Shown here: positions 42,525 to 51,100 of the stretch, in pieces
Numbering within the stretch: the first letter of the stretch is position 1
Layout of the letters: the number at the start of each line of letters is the position of its first letter
Source: Paenibacillus pectinilyticus
GTDB taxonomy: Bacteria; Bacillota; Bacilli; Paenibacillales; NBRC-103111
Reading direction: 5' to 3'
NCBI RefSeq assembly: GCF_001700435.1
Contig: NZ_LYPC01000021.1
Location: 7,027 to 67,875, forward strand
DNA: 60,849 nucleotides
Notes under the pieces: model-generated
The model's database searches: none
What the model was told of the DNA's origin: nothing
What the model saw: the letters and a program-made list of their open reading frames with translations, nothing else
Position numbers and translations under genes: made by a program

Positions 42525-42781
42525 GGGACCTGAATCGTGAGCGCATAGAGCTGCACATGCTGACGTCGCTGGCGAGGAGCCAGCGAGCGCTAAGCAGAAT
42601 TCTGGAAGCAGTGGCGGACCACGTCGAGAATTCGGAACAGCTTGCTGGCCATGTGGCAGCGAATCTCAAGACGATCAGCGAGTATCAACGTGCGATGGTG
42701 ATGAGGTTGACAGGGCAGCGCGTGCGTTCGCGGCAGATCGTTGGTAAGCCGGGGAAGCCTTGGCTGAGGAAAGGGCTCTAG
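42521..42781 (+). CDS. Small helical protein 3 of a coupled trio
   Basis: An 86-residue basic helical protein (RIELHMLTSLARSQRALSRI, VAANLKTISEYQRAMVMRL) with an Arg/Lys/Pro/Gly tail. GTG 42521 overlaps the upstream TGA, so translation is coupled. All three trio members start with non-ATG codons. Unknown function. No clear terminator follows before the convergent fabH. Confidence 0.68.
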   Translation: MRDLNRERIELHMLTSLARSQRALSRILEAVADHVENSEQLAGHVAANLKTISEYQRAMVMRLTGQRVRSRQIVGKPGKPWLRKGL

Positions 42782-42883
42782 GGAAGCTCACTTCCGAAAC
42801 GAACTTCCGAAGTCAGAACCTCGAACCAGAGAATCAGAGCCCCCGTTTAACCAAAGCTGGAGCTGGAGCAGCAGCTGCTGGAA

Positions 42884-43873
42884 TTATCCCCAGCGTACGA
42901 TCAAGCCAGCATGAGTTAATCCTCCGCCAAACCCATAAAGTAAAAGCATGTCCCCCGCCTTCACTTTCCCTTCTTTAACCCCCAGATCAAGTGCAAGCGG
43001 AATCGAAGCTGCTGAGGTGTTTCCGAAATATTCTAGACTATATAACGCTTTATCCAGGGGAATTCCGCTCTTCTCACAGATGGAATCAATCATGCGCAGA
43101 TTAGCGCTATGAGGGATGAACCAATCGATCGCCTCGAGCGGCAGCCCACTCTTCTCAAGCAGCTTTTCGATGCCTTGCGGTACCGTCGAAACAGCGAATC
43201 GGTACACCTCGCGTCCATTCTGGACAAGCTTCCCGTCTCCTTCTAAGAGAGCTCCGTTCAATTCCGCAGCTAACCCAGTTCGGTACACATGCTTAGCGCC
43301 GCTGCCGTCTGAGCCCATATGAACCGCTAGGAAAGCAGGATGCTCTTCCTCTCGTTCAACCACGACCGCGCCTGCGCCATCGCCAAATAAAATGCAGGTG
43401 GATCGGTCGGTATAGTCCGTGATCTTGGAGAGGGCATCGGCGCCGATCACGAGAATCTTGCGATGCACGCCTGCTGCGACAAGTGCACTTGCTGTATGCA
43501 GCGCATAGGCGAAGCCTGCGCAAGTTGCATTGAGATCATAGGCGCCCGCGCCTGCGATGCCGAAATGAGCTTGAACCTGACACGCGACTGGGGTGGATGG
43601 CAGGTCGGGTGTATGTGTCGCGACGACGATGAGCTCGACATCGTCAAGTGAATCGGGATACCGCGTGAGCAAATTTTGTACAGCTGCTATGCATAAATGG
43701 CTTGTAAACTCATGCGCCTCAGCGATTCGGCGCTCACGAATCCCTGTGCGTTGCACAATCCACTCAGCGTTCGTATCCACCATATGGGAGAGATCTTCGT
43801 TTGTCAGAATAGCTTGGGGCACATAGGTGCCAATAGCTGAAATACGAGCTTGCAAGGGAAGAGCAGAAGGCAT
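42884..43873 (-). CDS. fabH: 3-oxoacyl-ACP synthase III
   Basis: Condenses an acyl-CoA starter with malonyl-ACP to begin fatty-acid synthesis. The 329-residue thiolase-fold enzyme shows the nucleophile Cys118 in NATCAGFAYA, the His in WFIPHSANLRM near 250 and the Asn in YFGNTSAASIP near 280, giving the complete C-H-N triad. ATG with AAAAGGAG upstream. Directly in front lies a FapR-type operator, as at B. subtilis fabHA-fabF. No fabF follows, so it is a solitary gene. Branched-chain starters are probable in this lineage. Confidence 0.95.
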   Translation of the reverse strand: MPSALPLQARISAIGTYVPQAILTNEDLSHMVDTNAEWIVQRTGIRERRIAEAHEFTSHLCIAAVQNLLTRYPDSLDDVELIVVATHTPDLPSTPVACQVQAHFGIAGAGAYDLNATCAGFAYALHTASALVAAGVHRKILVIGADALSKITDYTDRSTCILFGDGAGAVVVEREEEHPAFLAVHMGSDGSGAKHVYRTGLAAELNGALLEGDGKLVQNGREVYRFAVSTVPQGIEKLLEKSGLPLEAIDWFIPHSANLRMIDSICEKSGIPLDKALYSLEYFGNTSAASIPLALDLGVKEGKVKAGDMLLLYGFGGGLTHAGLIVRWG

Positions 43874-43901
43874 GAGTTGACACTCCTTTTAGTATCAGAT
43901 A

Positions 43902-43918
43902 TTAGTACTAGGTACTAA
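43902..43918. promoter_or_regulatory. FapR-type operator of fabH
   Basis: TTAGTACTAGGTACTAA is a 17-base palindrome (TTAGTAC-N3-GTACTAA) 28 bases before the fabH start. It matches the known FapR operator shape TTAGTAC...GTACTAA. FapR represses lipid genes until malonyl-CoA accumulates. A partial second copy (TTAGTAT) adjoins on the left. Confidence 0.85.
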
Positions 43919-43985
43919 ATTTAGTGTAAAGGAAGACGAGCTTTATGTCAATGGGCTCTCGTCGCGTCTTCTACTGTTGTTGTTT

Positions 43986-44873
43986 TTATAACATTCTTCG
44001 GATAGTCCGATAACTTGTTGGGGTATAGCCCGTCCGAGATTTAAACACACGGCTAAAATAGTGAACCGTATCAAAATGCAGCAGTTCCGCAATTTCCGTT
44101 ATGCTGAGCTTGGTTTGGGTAAGAAGTTCTTTGGCTTTCTCTATTTTTTGAACTTGATGGAAGTGATGAGGGGAGATCCCGAACTGCGTTTGAAAGCTTC
44201 TTGCCAAATAATCTTCATTATAGTCTGACCAGTCGGACAACCATTGTCTGACGTAGGTAGCCGTTGCATGTTCAATTAACTTTGTCCTTATCTGATTCAA
44301 AACCTTAGTCAGGTGTGGGTGAGAATCGGTCAGGTGTTGGGAATGGTTATGTAATAAGCCAAAGAGGCTGATTAGCAGGGAGCGGTTCATCACGGCGGAC
44401 ATAGGGCTATCCTTTATGTAGGAAAGTGTGATTTGGTGGATGACCTCTCCAACACCTGAATCGCCAGCTGGAATGAGATCTCCGATATTTAATGTATCGA
44501 CAGTGCCTTCACCAATAACCAACAGATTCTCGCTTTGTTCAGCGTTGAAATAGGATGGTTGTGGATAAGAAGAGAACGGTGAGTTTGAATAGTCTATTGA
44601 TTCATTTAAGCCAAAGTGAAGGCCATAGAGTTCAAAGGGCTGGCTTCTATCTGCCTTAAAGGAATGAGTAATCGTAGGCCCATAATAAAACAAGTCCCCT
44701 TTTTTCGCAGCATACGTACGCCCTTGGATATTTCCGGTTCCTCTACCTTTGGAGATATAGATGAATTGATGGTTTGTAATGACTCTGGGCCCAAATTGGA
44801 ATTCCGGTTCGCATTTTAAAATATTTGCATAATTGATTACTGGATTAAGCTCGTCCCAACTGATTCTGTGCAC
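43986..44873 (-). CDS. AraC-family regulator with cupin sensor domain
   Basis: A 295-residue regulator. The N-terminal half is a cupin-like sensor (VITNHQFIYISKGRG...GDLFYYGP). The C-terminal hundred residues hold two helix-turn-helix motifs, ending TEIAELLHFDTVHYFSRVFKSRTGYTPTSYR. GTG 44873 is chosen: TGGAGGA lies 5 bases upstream, whereas the longer open frame to 44951 lacks a site. It is divergent from the dioxygenase-like gene, which it probably controls. Confidence 0.9.
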   Translation of the reverse strand: MHRISWDELNPVINYANILKCEPEFQFGPRVITNHQFIYISKGRGTGNIQGRTYAAKKGDLFYYGPTITHSFKADRSQPFELYGLHFGLNESIDYSNSPFSSYPQPSYFNAEQSENLLVIGEGTVDTLNIGDLIPAGDSGVGEVIHQITLSYIKDSPMSAVMNRSLLISLFGLLHNHSQHLTDSHPHLTKVLNQIRTKLIEHATATYVRQWLSDWSDYNEDYLARSFQTQFGISPHHFHQVQKIEKAKELLTQTKLSITEIAELLHFDTVHYFSRVFKSRTGYTPTSYRTIRRML

Positions 44874-45062
44874 GGTGTTCCTCCACAACAATATATACGA
44901 ATTTTGCAAAAAACTTATTGTTAGTATACGAGAACCCTTTGAAATTAGCAAAAATTAAGAAAGCAAAAGTCTATAAATTATAAATATGTGCGACTCCCTC
45001 TAAATTCATCGTTCATTTAATCCTATATAATGACAGTAATTATCGATGAGGAGGCGTACAAA

Positions 45063-46004
45063 ATGAACATGAAAATGGACAATGCCATGAAACAGCCTAG
45101 CAAAGATTTTGAGGATTCAACCGCCCTTTTAAAACATCCAGGTGCACTACATGATAAAGCAGATCAGGATGGATATCTTTTTTTTCGCGGCTTGCTTTCT
45201 AATGAAAGAGTATTTCGTCTACGCAAGCAAATCCTTCACATATTGGAGCGGCGTGGGTTGTTAAGCTGTGACACAGATATTATGGATGGGGTAGCTGATC
45301 CTGAGAACGTATCGCAGTTGGTTGTTCAAGGCACGTATGGGGTTGGCGTCTCCACAGAAATCTATCTCGAAGTGCAGCAGTTAGAGGAATTTCATGCCAT
45401 TGCACAGGACCCTGAACTATTAAATGTATTTAAAATCCTTTTTGGGTCCGAGCCTTTTCCGCATCCGCGCAATATTTGCAGGCTCATCATGCCTCATCCC
45501 AGTATGATCCCAACACCACCTCATCAAGATTTTTTGTATATTCAAGGCTCGTCTAGCACATGGACTTGTTGGTTCCCTCTAGGGGATTGTCCGCGAGAGC
45601 TCGGAGGTCTTGCCATGCTGGAAGGAAGTCATAAGTTAGGCCTGCTGAATGTGACAGGAAGCAGCGGTGCTGGAGGATTGGAGTCCTTATTATGCGGCCT
45701 GAATTTAGAATGGGCTTATGGAGATTACTTGGCCGGCGATGTTGTTATGTTCAAAAGCCATACGGTTCATAAGGCCATGCCAAACCAAATGGGGAATAAA
45801 ATCCGGCTATCTTGTGATTTTCGATATCAGCCTGAAGATCAAGTGATAGACCGAAGCTCGTTAAAGGCACATGGCGGCTTCACTTGGGAAGAGATTTACA
45901 AGGACTGGAAAAATGAAGATCTGAAGTATTATTGGGATAAGGATACATTGACATTTTCGGATTGGGATAAATCGATCCATATTCACACGGATAAGATCTG
46001 TTAA
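45063..46004 (+). CDS. Phytanoyl-CoA dioxygenase (PhyH) family oxygenase
   Basis: A 313-residue Fe(II)/2-oxoglutarate-dependent oxygenase. The facial triad is visible: H154-x-D156 in TPPHQDF and a distal His at about 233-236 in SHTVHKA; a downstream KIRLSCDFRY carries the probable 2-oxoglutarate arginine. The ATG at 45063 follows GATGAGGAGG; an ATG at 45030 lies before that site and is unlikely. A TATAAT box (45026-45031) lacks a good -35, consistent with activation by the divergent AraC protein. Substrate unknown; the family hydroxylates fatty acyls, amino acids and natural products. Confidence 0.88.
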   Translation: MNMKMDNAMKQPSKDFEDSTALLKHPGALHDKADQDGYLFFRGLLSNERVFRLRKQILHILERRGLLSCDTDIMDGVADPENVSQLVVQGTYGVGVSTEIYLEVQQLEEFHAIAQDPELLNVFKILFGSEPFPHPRNICRLIMPHPSMIPTPPHQDFLYIQGSSSTWTCWFPLGDCPRELGGLAMLEGSHKLGLLNVTGSSGAGGLESLLCGLNLEWAYGDYLAGDVVMFKSHTVHKAMPNQMGNKIRLSCDFRYQPEDQVIDRSSLKAHGGFTWEEIYKDWKNEDLKYYWDKDTLTFSDWDKSIHIHTDKIC

Positions 46005-46112
46005 TGGTTGCTGATCTTTGCACAGCGGTTTTTCTGGCTTAAATCGTTGTGGAATCAGGAATAGGCTGCTCATATTATGGCAAAATAAGAAAAACATAAA
46101 GGAGAGATTCTC

Positions 46113-47834
46113 TTGAGAAGAACCATAGCGGATTCCATCGTGGAGTCCCTTCTGAACGCTGGTGTGAAGCGCATATACGGTATTATCGGAGATTCGCTCA
46201 ATGCTTTGCTCGATGCGATCCGTCGTTCCGGAAAAATTGAATGGATCCATGTCCGCCATGAAGAGGTTGCAGCATTCGCGGCGGGCGCAGATGCCGCCCT
46301 TAGTGGCGGAATTGCGGTTTGCGCGGGTAGCAGCGGACCAGGCAATTTGCATCTCATTAACGGATTGTACGATTGCCATCGAAACCGGGTGCCAGTACTT
46401 GCGATTGCTGCTCATATTCCGAGCAGTGAAATCGGCAGCGGCTTTTTTCAAGAGACGCGTCCGGACATGTTGTTTCAGGAATGCAGCTTCTTTTGTGAAG
46501 TTGTAACCGGACCGGGGCAAATGCCTCGAGCGGTTACGATGGCGATGCAAACGGCAACGGCAAGGTCGGGCGTGTCTGTCCTAGTTCTGCCAGGTGATGT
46601 AGCCGCTTTCGAATACGATGAAAGCCCTGTTCCGCAACGTGTTATCCATTCCACCCGGCAGATTGTCTGCCCTTCTACAGACGAATTGAAGATATTTGCC
46701 GACTACTTAAACAAAGGCAAGAGGATCACCTTGCTTTGCGGTGCCGGCTGCGCGGGAGCTCATGCTTCTCTCATGAAACTTTGCGAGAAGCTGCAATCCC
46801 CGATGGTCATAGCGCTGAGAGGTAAAGAGTATCTGGAGTACGATAACCCATATTCCGTTGGATTAACCGGTCTCATCGGATCTGCCTCCGGATACCACGC
46901 CATCATGGAATGCGATGTCTTACTCATGCTGGGTACTGATTTTCCATATAGGCAATTTTATCCACAGGAAGCGACCATCCTTCAGGTTGATTTGGATTCC
47001 TCCCGGCTAGGTCGGCGAACGACGCTCGCATATGGGGTGTGCGGAGACGTGAAGACGACGGTCGAAATGCTATTACCCTTGTTAACCGAACCGCATTCCC
47101 CTGATCATTTGCAGCACTTTGCCGCACATTATGCCAAAGTCCGCGAGGAACTGGACAATCTCGCAGCTCCCGGCCGAGCGCCTATTCATCCGCAATACCT
47201 CATGAAGGTAATCAGCGATCTCGCAGATGAGGATGCCGTTGTGACTTGCGATGTAGGAACGCCGACTGTGTGGGCTGCCAGATATTTAAGAATGAATGGA
47301 AAAAGAAGGCTTCTGGGCTCGTTTAACCACGGGACAATGGCGAACGCCATGCCCCAAGCTATTGGAGCACAGGTTGCGCAGCCCGGACGTCAGGTTATTT
47401 CGCTGTCGGGGGACGGGGGACTTACCATGCTGCTCGGAGATTTATTGACTCTTCGTCAACATAAGCTCCCCATCAAGATCGTTGTCTTTAATAATGGTGC
47501 GCTTGGGTTCGTGGAATTAGAAATGAAAGCAGCAGGTTTTTTAGAATTCGGAACGGAACTTGACAATCCCAACTTTGCTGAACTAGCTCAAGCCATGGGA
47601 ATCGAAGGAATTCGGGTCGAGGATCCGAATGAGTTAGAAAGCGCCGTCCGCCGAGGGCTCGAACACAACGGTCCGGTAATACTGGACGTTGTCGTTAATC
47701 GTCAGGAGCTGGCTATGCCGCCGAAAATTAATTTCGAGCAGGCACGTGGATTTACGATGTGGATGCTGAAAGCAGTTTTGAATGGGCAAGGGAACGAAAT
47801 CATCGAACTGGCGAAAACCAATCTCTTAAGGTAA
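46113..47834 (+). CDS. poxB: Pyruvate oxidase, PoxB type (TPP/FAD, membrane-associated)
   Basis: A 573-residue thiamine-diphosphate enzyme that oxidises pyruvate to acetate and CO2, passing electrons to the membrane quinone pool. It closely follows E. coli PoxB: GIIGDSLNAL, RHEEVAAFAAGA with the catalytic Glu, SSGPGNLHLINGLYDCHRN and PVLAIAAHIPSSEIGSG. The TPP site appears as GDGGLTMLLGDLLTL...NNGALGFVE. The C-terminal lipid-binding segment (ARGFTMWMLKAVL) is kept. TTG 46113, 7 bases after AAAGGAGAG, is the only well-placed start. It lies 108 bases after the PhyH gene and ends in a strong terminator. Confidence 0.94.
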   Translation: MRRTIADSIVESLLNAGVKRIYGIIGDSLNALLDAIRRSGKIEWIHVRHEEVAAFAAGADAALSGGIAVCAGSSGPGNLHLINGLYDCHRNRVPVLAIAAHIPSSEIGSGFFQETRPDMLFQECSFFCEVVTGPGQMPRAVTMAMQTATARSGVSVLVLPGDVAAFEYDESPVPQRVIHSTRQIVCPSTDELKIFADYLNKGKRITLLCGAGCAGAHASLMKLCEKLQSPMVIALRGKEYLEYDNPYSVGLTGLIGSASGYHAIMECDVLLMLGTDFPYRQFYPQEATILQVDLDSSRLGRRTTLAYGVCGDVKTTVEMLLPLLTEPHSPDHLQHFAAHYAKVREELDNLAAPGRAPIHPQYLMKVISDLADEDAVVTCDVGTPTVWAARYLRMNGKRRLLGSFNHGTMANAMPQAIGAQVAQPGRQVISLSGDGGLTMLLGDLLTLRQHKLPIKIVVFNNGALGFVELEMKAAGFLEFGTELDNPNFAELAQAMGIEGIRVEDPNELESAVRRGLEHNGPVILDVVVNRQELAMPPKINFEQARGFTMWMLKAVLNGQGNEIIELAKTNLLR

Positions 47835-48153
47835 TTCCCGAGGGAAAGGGAGTTTCCGAAAGATACCTCCGACTGACTGATGACACTATATTAAGGTCGT
47901 AAACGTAAAATAGCCCCCAACTGATTTTTTTTCAGATGGGGGCTATTTTACGCTACATTGACAGTTTATCATTACATTCTAAGGGTATCCTTCTTAATCA
48001 ATTGACATGATGTAATAAGTTTACAGAAATACAATCTTAAAAAGCACTAATGATATTATACAAAACTGGGAATAATTTGATTGTCCCGGAATCCTCGTTG
48101 TACCGGACGACAGTAAGACAAGAAATTGTAGAAACTGATCTCCGGAGGGGCAA
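47835..48153. other. 319-bp intergenic region before the glucan synthase gene
   Basis: It contains the poxB terminator (47904-47952) and then 200 AT-rich bases with two TTGACA-like hexamers (near 47960 and 48002). Neither has a -10 box at good spacing. A CCGGAGGGG ribosome site precedes the next ATG. No other structure recognised. Confidence 0.6.
47904..47952. terminator. Strong terminator after poxB
   Basis: A 16-base perfect stem CGTAAAATAGCCCCCA and its complement, loop rich in T. It is symmetrical and could work in both directions. Confidence 0.9.
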
Positions 48154-51100
48154 ATGATAAATAATACGGATAAAATCTGTCAAAGAGCACGTGAACTCGC
48201 CTTACAGCACACACCAACAGTAATGCGAGTTCACCCCAAATACATATGGAATCAATTTGAGAGTGACATAGAGAGCTTAAGGGATTTCGTATTCTCGTTG
48301 CAGAACAGCCCTGCAAGTTGTGCTTTACCTGCAGAAGAATGGCTGCTGGATAATGCTGAATTCATTGAGGAACAAGCAATAGAGGTGAAAGCTAATTTTT
48401 CCAACCGCTCTTTTGATTACTTACCTAGCTTTCAAAAGAAGGGGACTTTTCGTATCCAAACGCTTTGCGAAGATTATTTGGAACAAGTTGACGGTATATT
48501 GGACGAGGAAACCCTGGCTTCCTATTTGAACGCATACCAAGAAGTATCAGCTTTGCGACTTGCTGAGACCTGTGCCATCTCACTCATACTTCGGATGACT
48601 TTGATCGGAAGGTTATCAGAAACCATGTCACTTGTCCGGGAACGACGCGAGATTTGCGTAGAAGTTGAACAGTTATTTTCAAGAATAGAACCTTCCAAGT
48701 TAAATCCAGAGACGATTAACGCAATATTAGACGAAGCCGAGCAAAAAGCTCCGCTATCAGGCCCTTGGATCGTCCATTTGATTAGTCACTTGCGGGAATG
48801 GGCAGAGGATTCCGCGACCGTGCGGGAATGGTTAGTTTGCAAGTTAGAGAATAGTTCGATTGATCTGGACCGCATTGTATCTTACGAGCTTCAGCTACAG
48901 TCAGCCTTTCAAGTTAAGGCAGGTAATTTGATCAGTAGTTTGCGAAAAAATGAGCGTATGGATTGGGATAACCTATTCGAACGCATTTGCTTGCTGGATC
49001 AAACGCTTCGCCAAGATCGTACGGATGATTATTCGCTTCTTGATTCTTATAGCAGGAACGAGATCCTTAATCGGGTTGAAAAATTAGCACACCGTTTGCG
49101 TTTACCCGAAAATTTGATCGCAAGTCATGCAGTAGCACTTTCCAAGGTAGAGAATGAACAGTGGGGCGACGAGCAAAGAAATAAGGGAATTGACCCACCA
49201 CGATCGACGTTTGTGGCTTATTTTTTATTTGATCCAGCTGGGATCAAGAAGTTAGAACATTCCTTGCGATTATGCAGCGAGACTAGACCAGTGCGCGGAA
49301 CAGGTATTGCAAAGAGAGCAACGGGTACCTACTTAACTCTGTTAATCGGATTGTTCGTGCTTGCACTTCTTGCCACTAGTGCTTGGATTGGCGGTGCACG
49401 TAGCTTAACACCAGTAGGCTGGGGAGTTGTTTTGCTTATGCTTTCCCTTCCTGTAAGCGAATGGGTCATTACTTGGCTCCACTTTGGCATCGAGCGGACG
49501 ATACGCCCTCGGCCTCTGCTGCGTTATGATTTTTCGAACGGAGTGCCTTCGACTGCAACCACAATGGTTGTCATTCCTGCCATTTGGTCCACAACAGAGG
49601 AAGCGGAAGAGCTCACCAATCGTCTGGAAATTCATTATTTGGCCAACCGGGATCCGAACATTCATTACGCTCTTTTGGGTGATTTTACGGATGCCGCGCA
49701 GGAAACGCTTCAAGAAGACCATGCGCTTGTTGCTTTTACCAAAGAAAGAATTGCGACACTTAACGGGAGGTATGCGATTCCAGAAGGAGCAACCTTTCAT
49801 TTCTTCCAGCGCCGCAGAAAATGGAACCCTGCTGAGGAAGTCTTCATGGGATGGGAACGGAAACGCGGGAAATTGGTGGAATTCGTTGAGTTGTTGAAAG
49901 GAAGTAAAGAGACGAGCTTCGAATCCCTGATAGGTGATGGGGTAGTTCTACCGCCATTTCGCTACATCATAACATTGGACGCGGATACACAGCTGCCGAT
50001 GGGAAGCGCTCAGAGGATGATTGGTACGCTTCACCTTCCCTATAACAGACCACGCTTAAATCAAGCGCGAACTAGAGTCGTAGAAGGATACGGAGTACTG
50101 CAGCCGCGAATTGGAACTAGTTATGAGTCGGCCATGCAATCGAGATTTGCTTACATTTGTTCGGAGCCAGGATTAGATCCATATGCTTTTGCAGCATCAG
50201 ATCCGTATCAGGACGCAATGGAACAAGGCATTTTTACGGGAAAAGGCATCTTTGATGTGGATACATTTGCAGAACTATTATGCGAACGTATTCCTGAAAA
50301 TACAGTACTTAGCCACGATTTGCTTGAAGGAGGCTTTCTGCGGGCTGCGTTGCTATCGGATGTTGAACTGATCGATAACCACCCGGCAAGTTTTCTTTCT
50401 TATCAGCAGCGCATGCACAGATGGGTCCGAGGAGATTGGCAGATGCTCTGTTGGCTTTTTCCTCGTGTTTGCGACCGACGGGGAGCATTAAGGCCTGTTG
50501 ATTTGTCCGCGATTACACGTTGGCAAATGATCGATAATTTGCGCCGCAGTCTGCTTCCAATTATTTATCTCCTCATATTGGCACTTGGTTTCAGTGTGCT
50601 GCCTGGATCCTCGGTTGGTTGGGTTGTTTTCATTCTTGTAACCATGCTCTTGCCGATGATCCGGCAACTTGTTCATATGAAGACAGCCATTTGGCATCCC
50701 CGGAGGGTGTTATCTACGGGTTTACACGTGCTAATAAATATTCTGACCTTACCATTTCAAAGCGCTGTTCTTCTCGATGCGATTGGTAAGACCCTATACA
50801 GATTGTCGATTAGCAAACGTCGTATGCTTGAATGGACAAGTTCTTCTCAGATTGAACGAAGAAATAGGGGGAAACAACAGTCGTTGTTGCTGGGTGCAAG
50901 CGGCGGATATGGATTAATTATCCTGTTTGCTTGCGCTGTAGCGATGCAGCAGAATACAGGATTAAGATGGATGGGTTTCACGCTCTGTTTGATTTGGGCG
51001 TTAGCTCCTATTGCTGTCCGCTGGTTGAACCAGCCGATTGCGCAGGAAGAGCTGCAATTCACCGCTGTGGAAGAGGACCAGATGCGTGTGTTAGCTAAAC

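Noticed and set aside
45861..46550. 229-codon minus-strand frame across the PhyH-poxB junction
   Set aside because: It spans two well-supported plus-strand genes and the gap between them; composition is random and no ribosome site is seen.
49484..49897. 137-codon plus-strand frame inside the glucan synthase gene
   Set aside because: It overlaps the catalytic GT84 region in another frame and has no start context or motifs.
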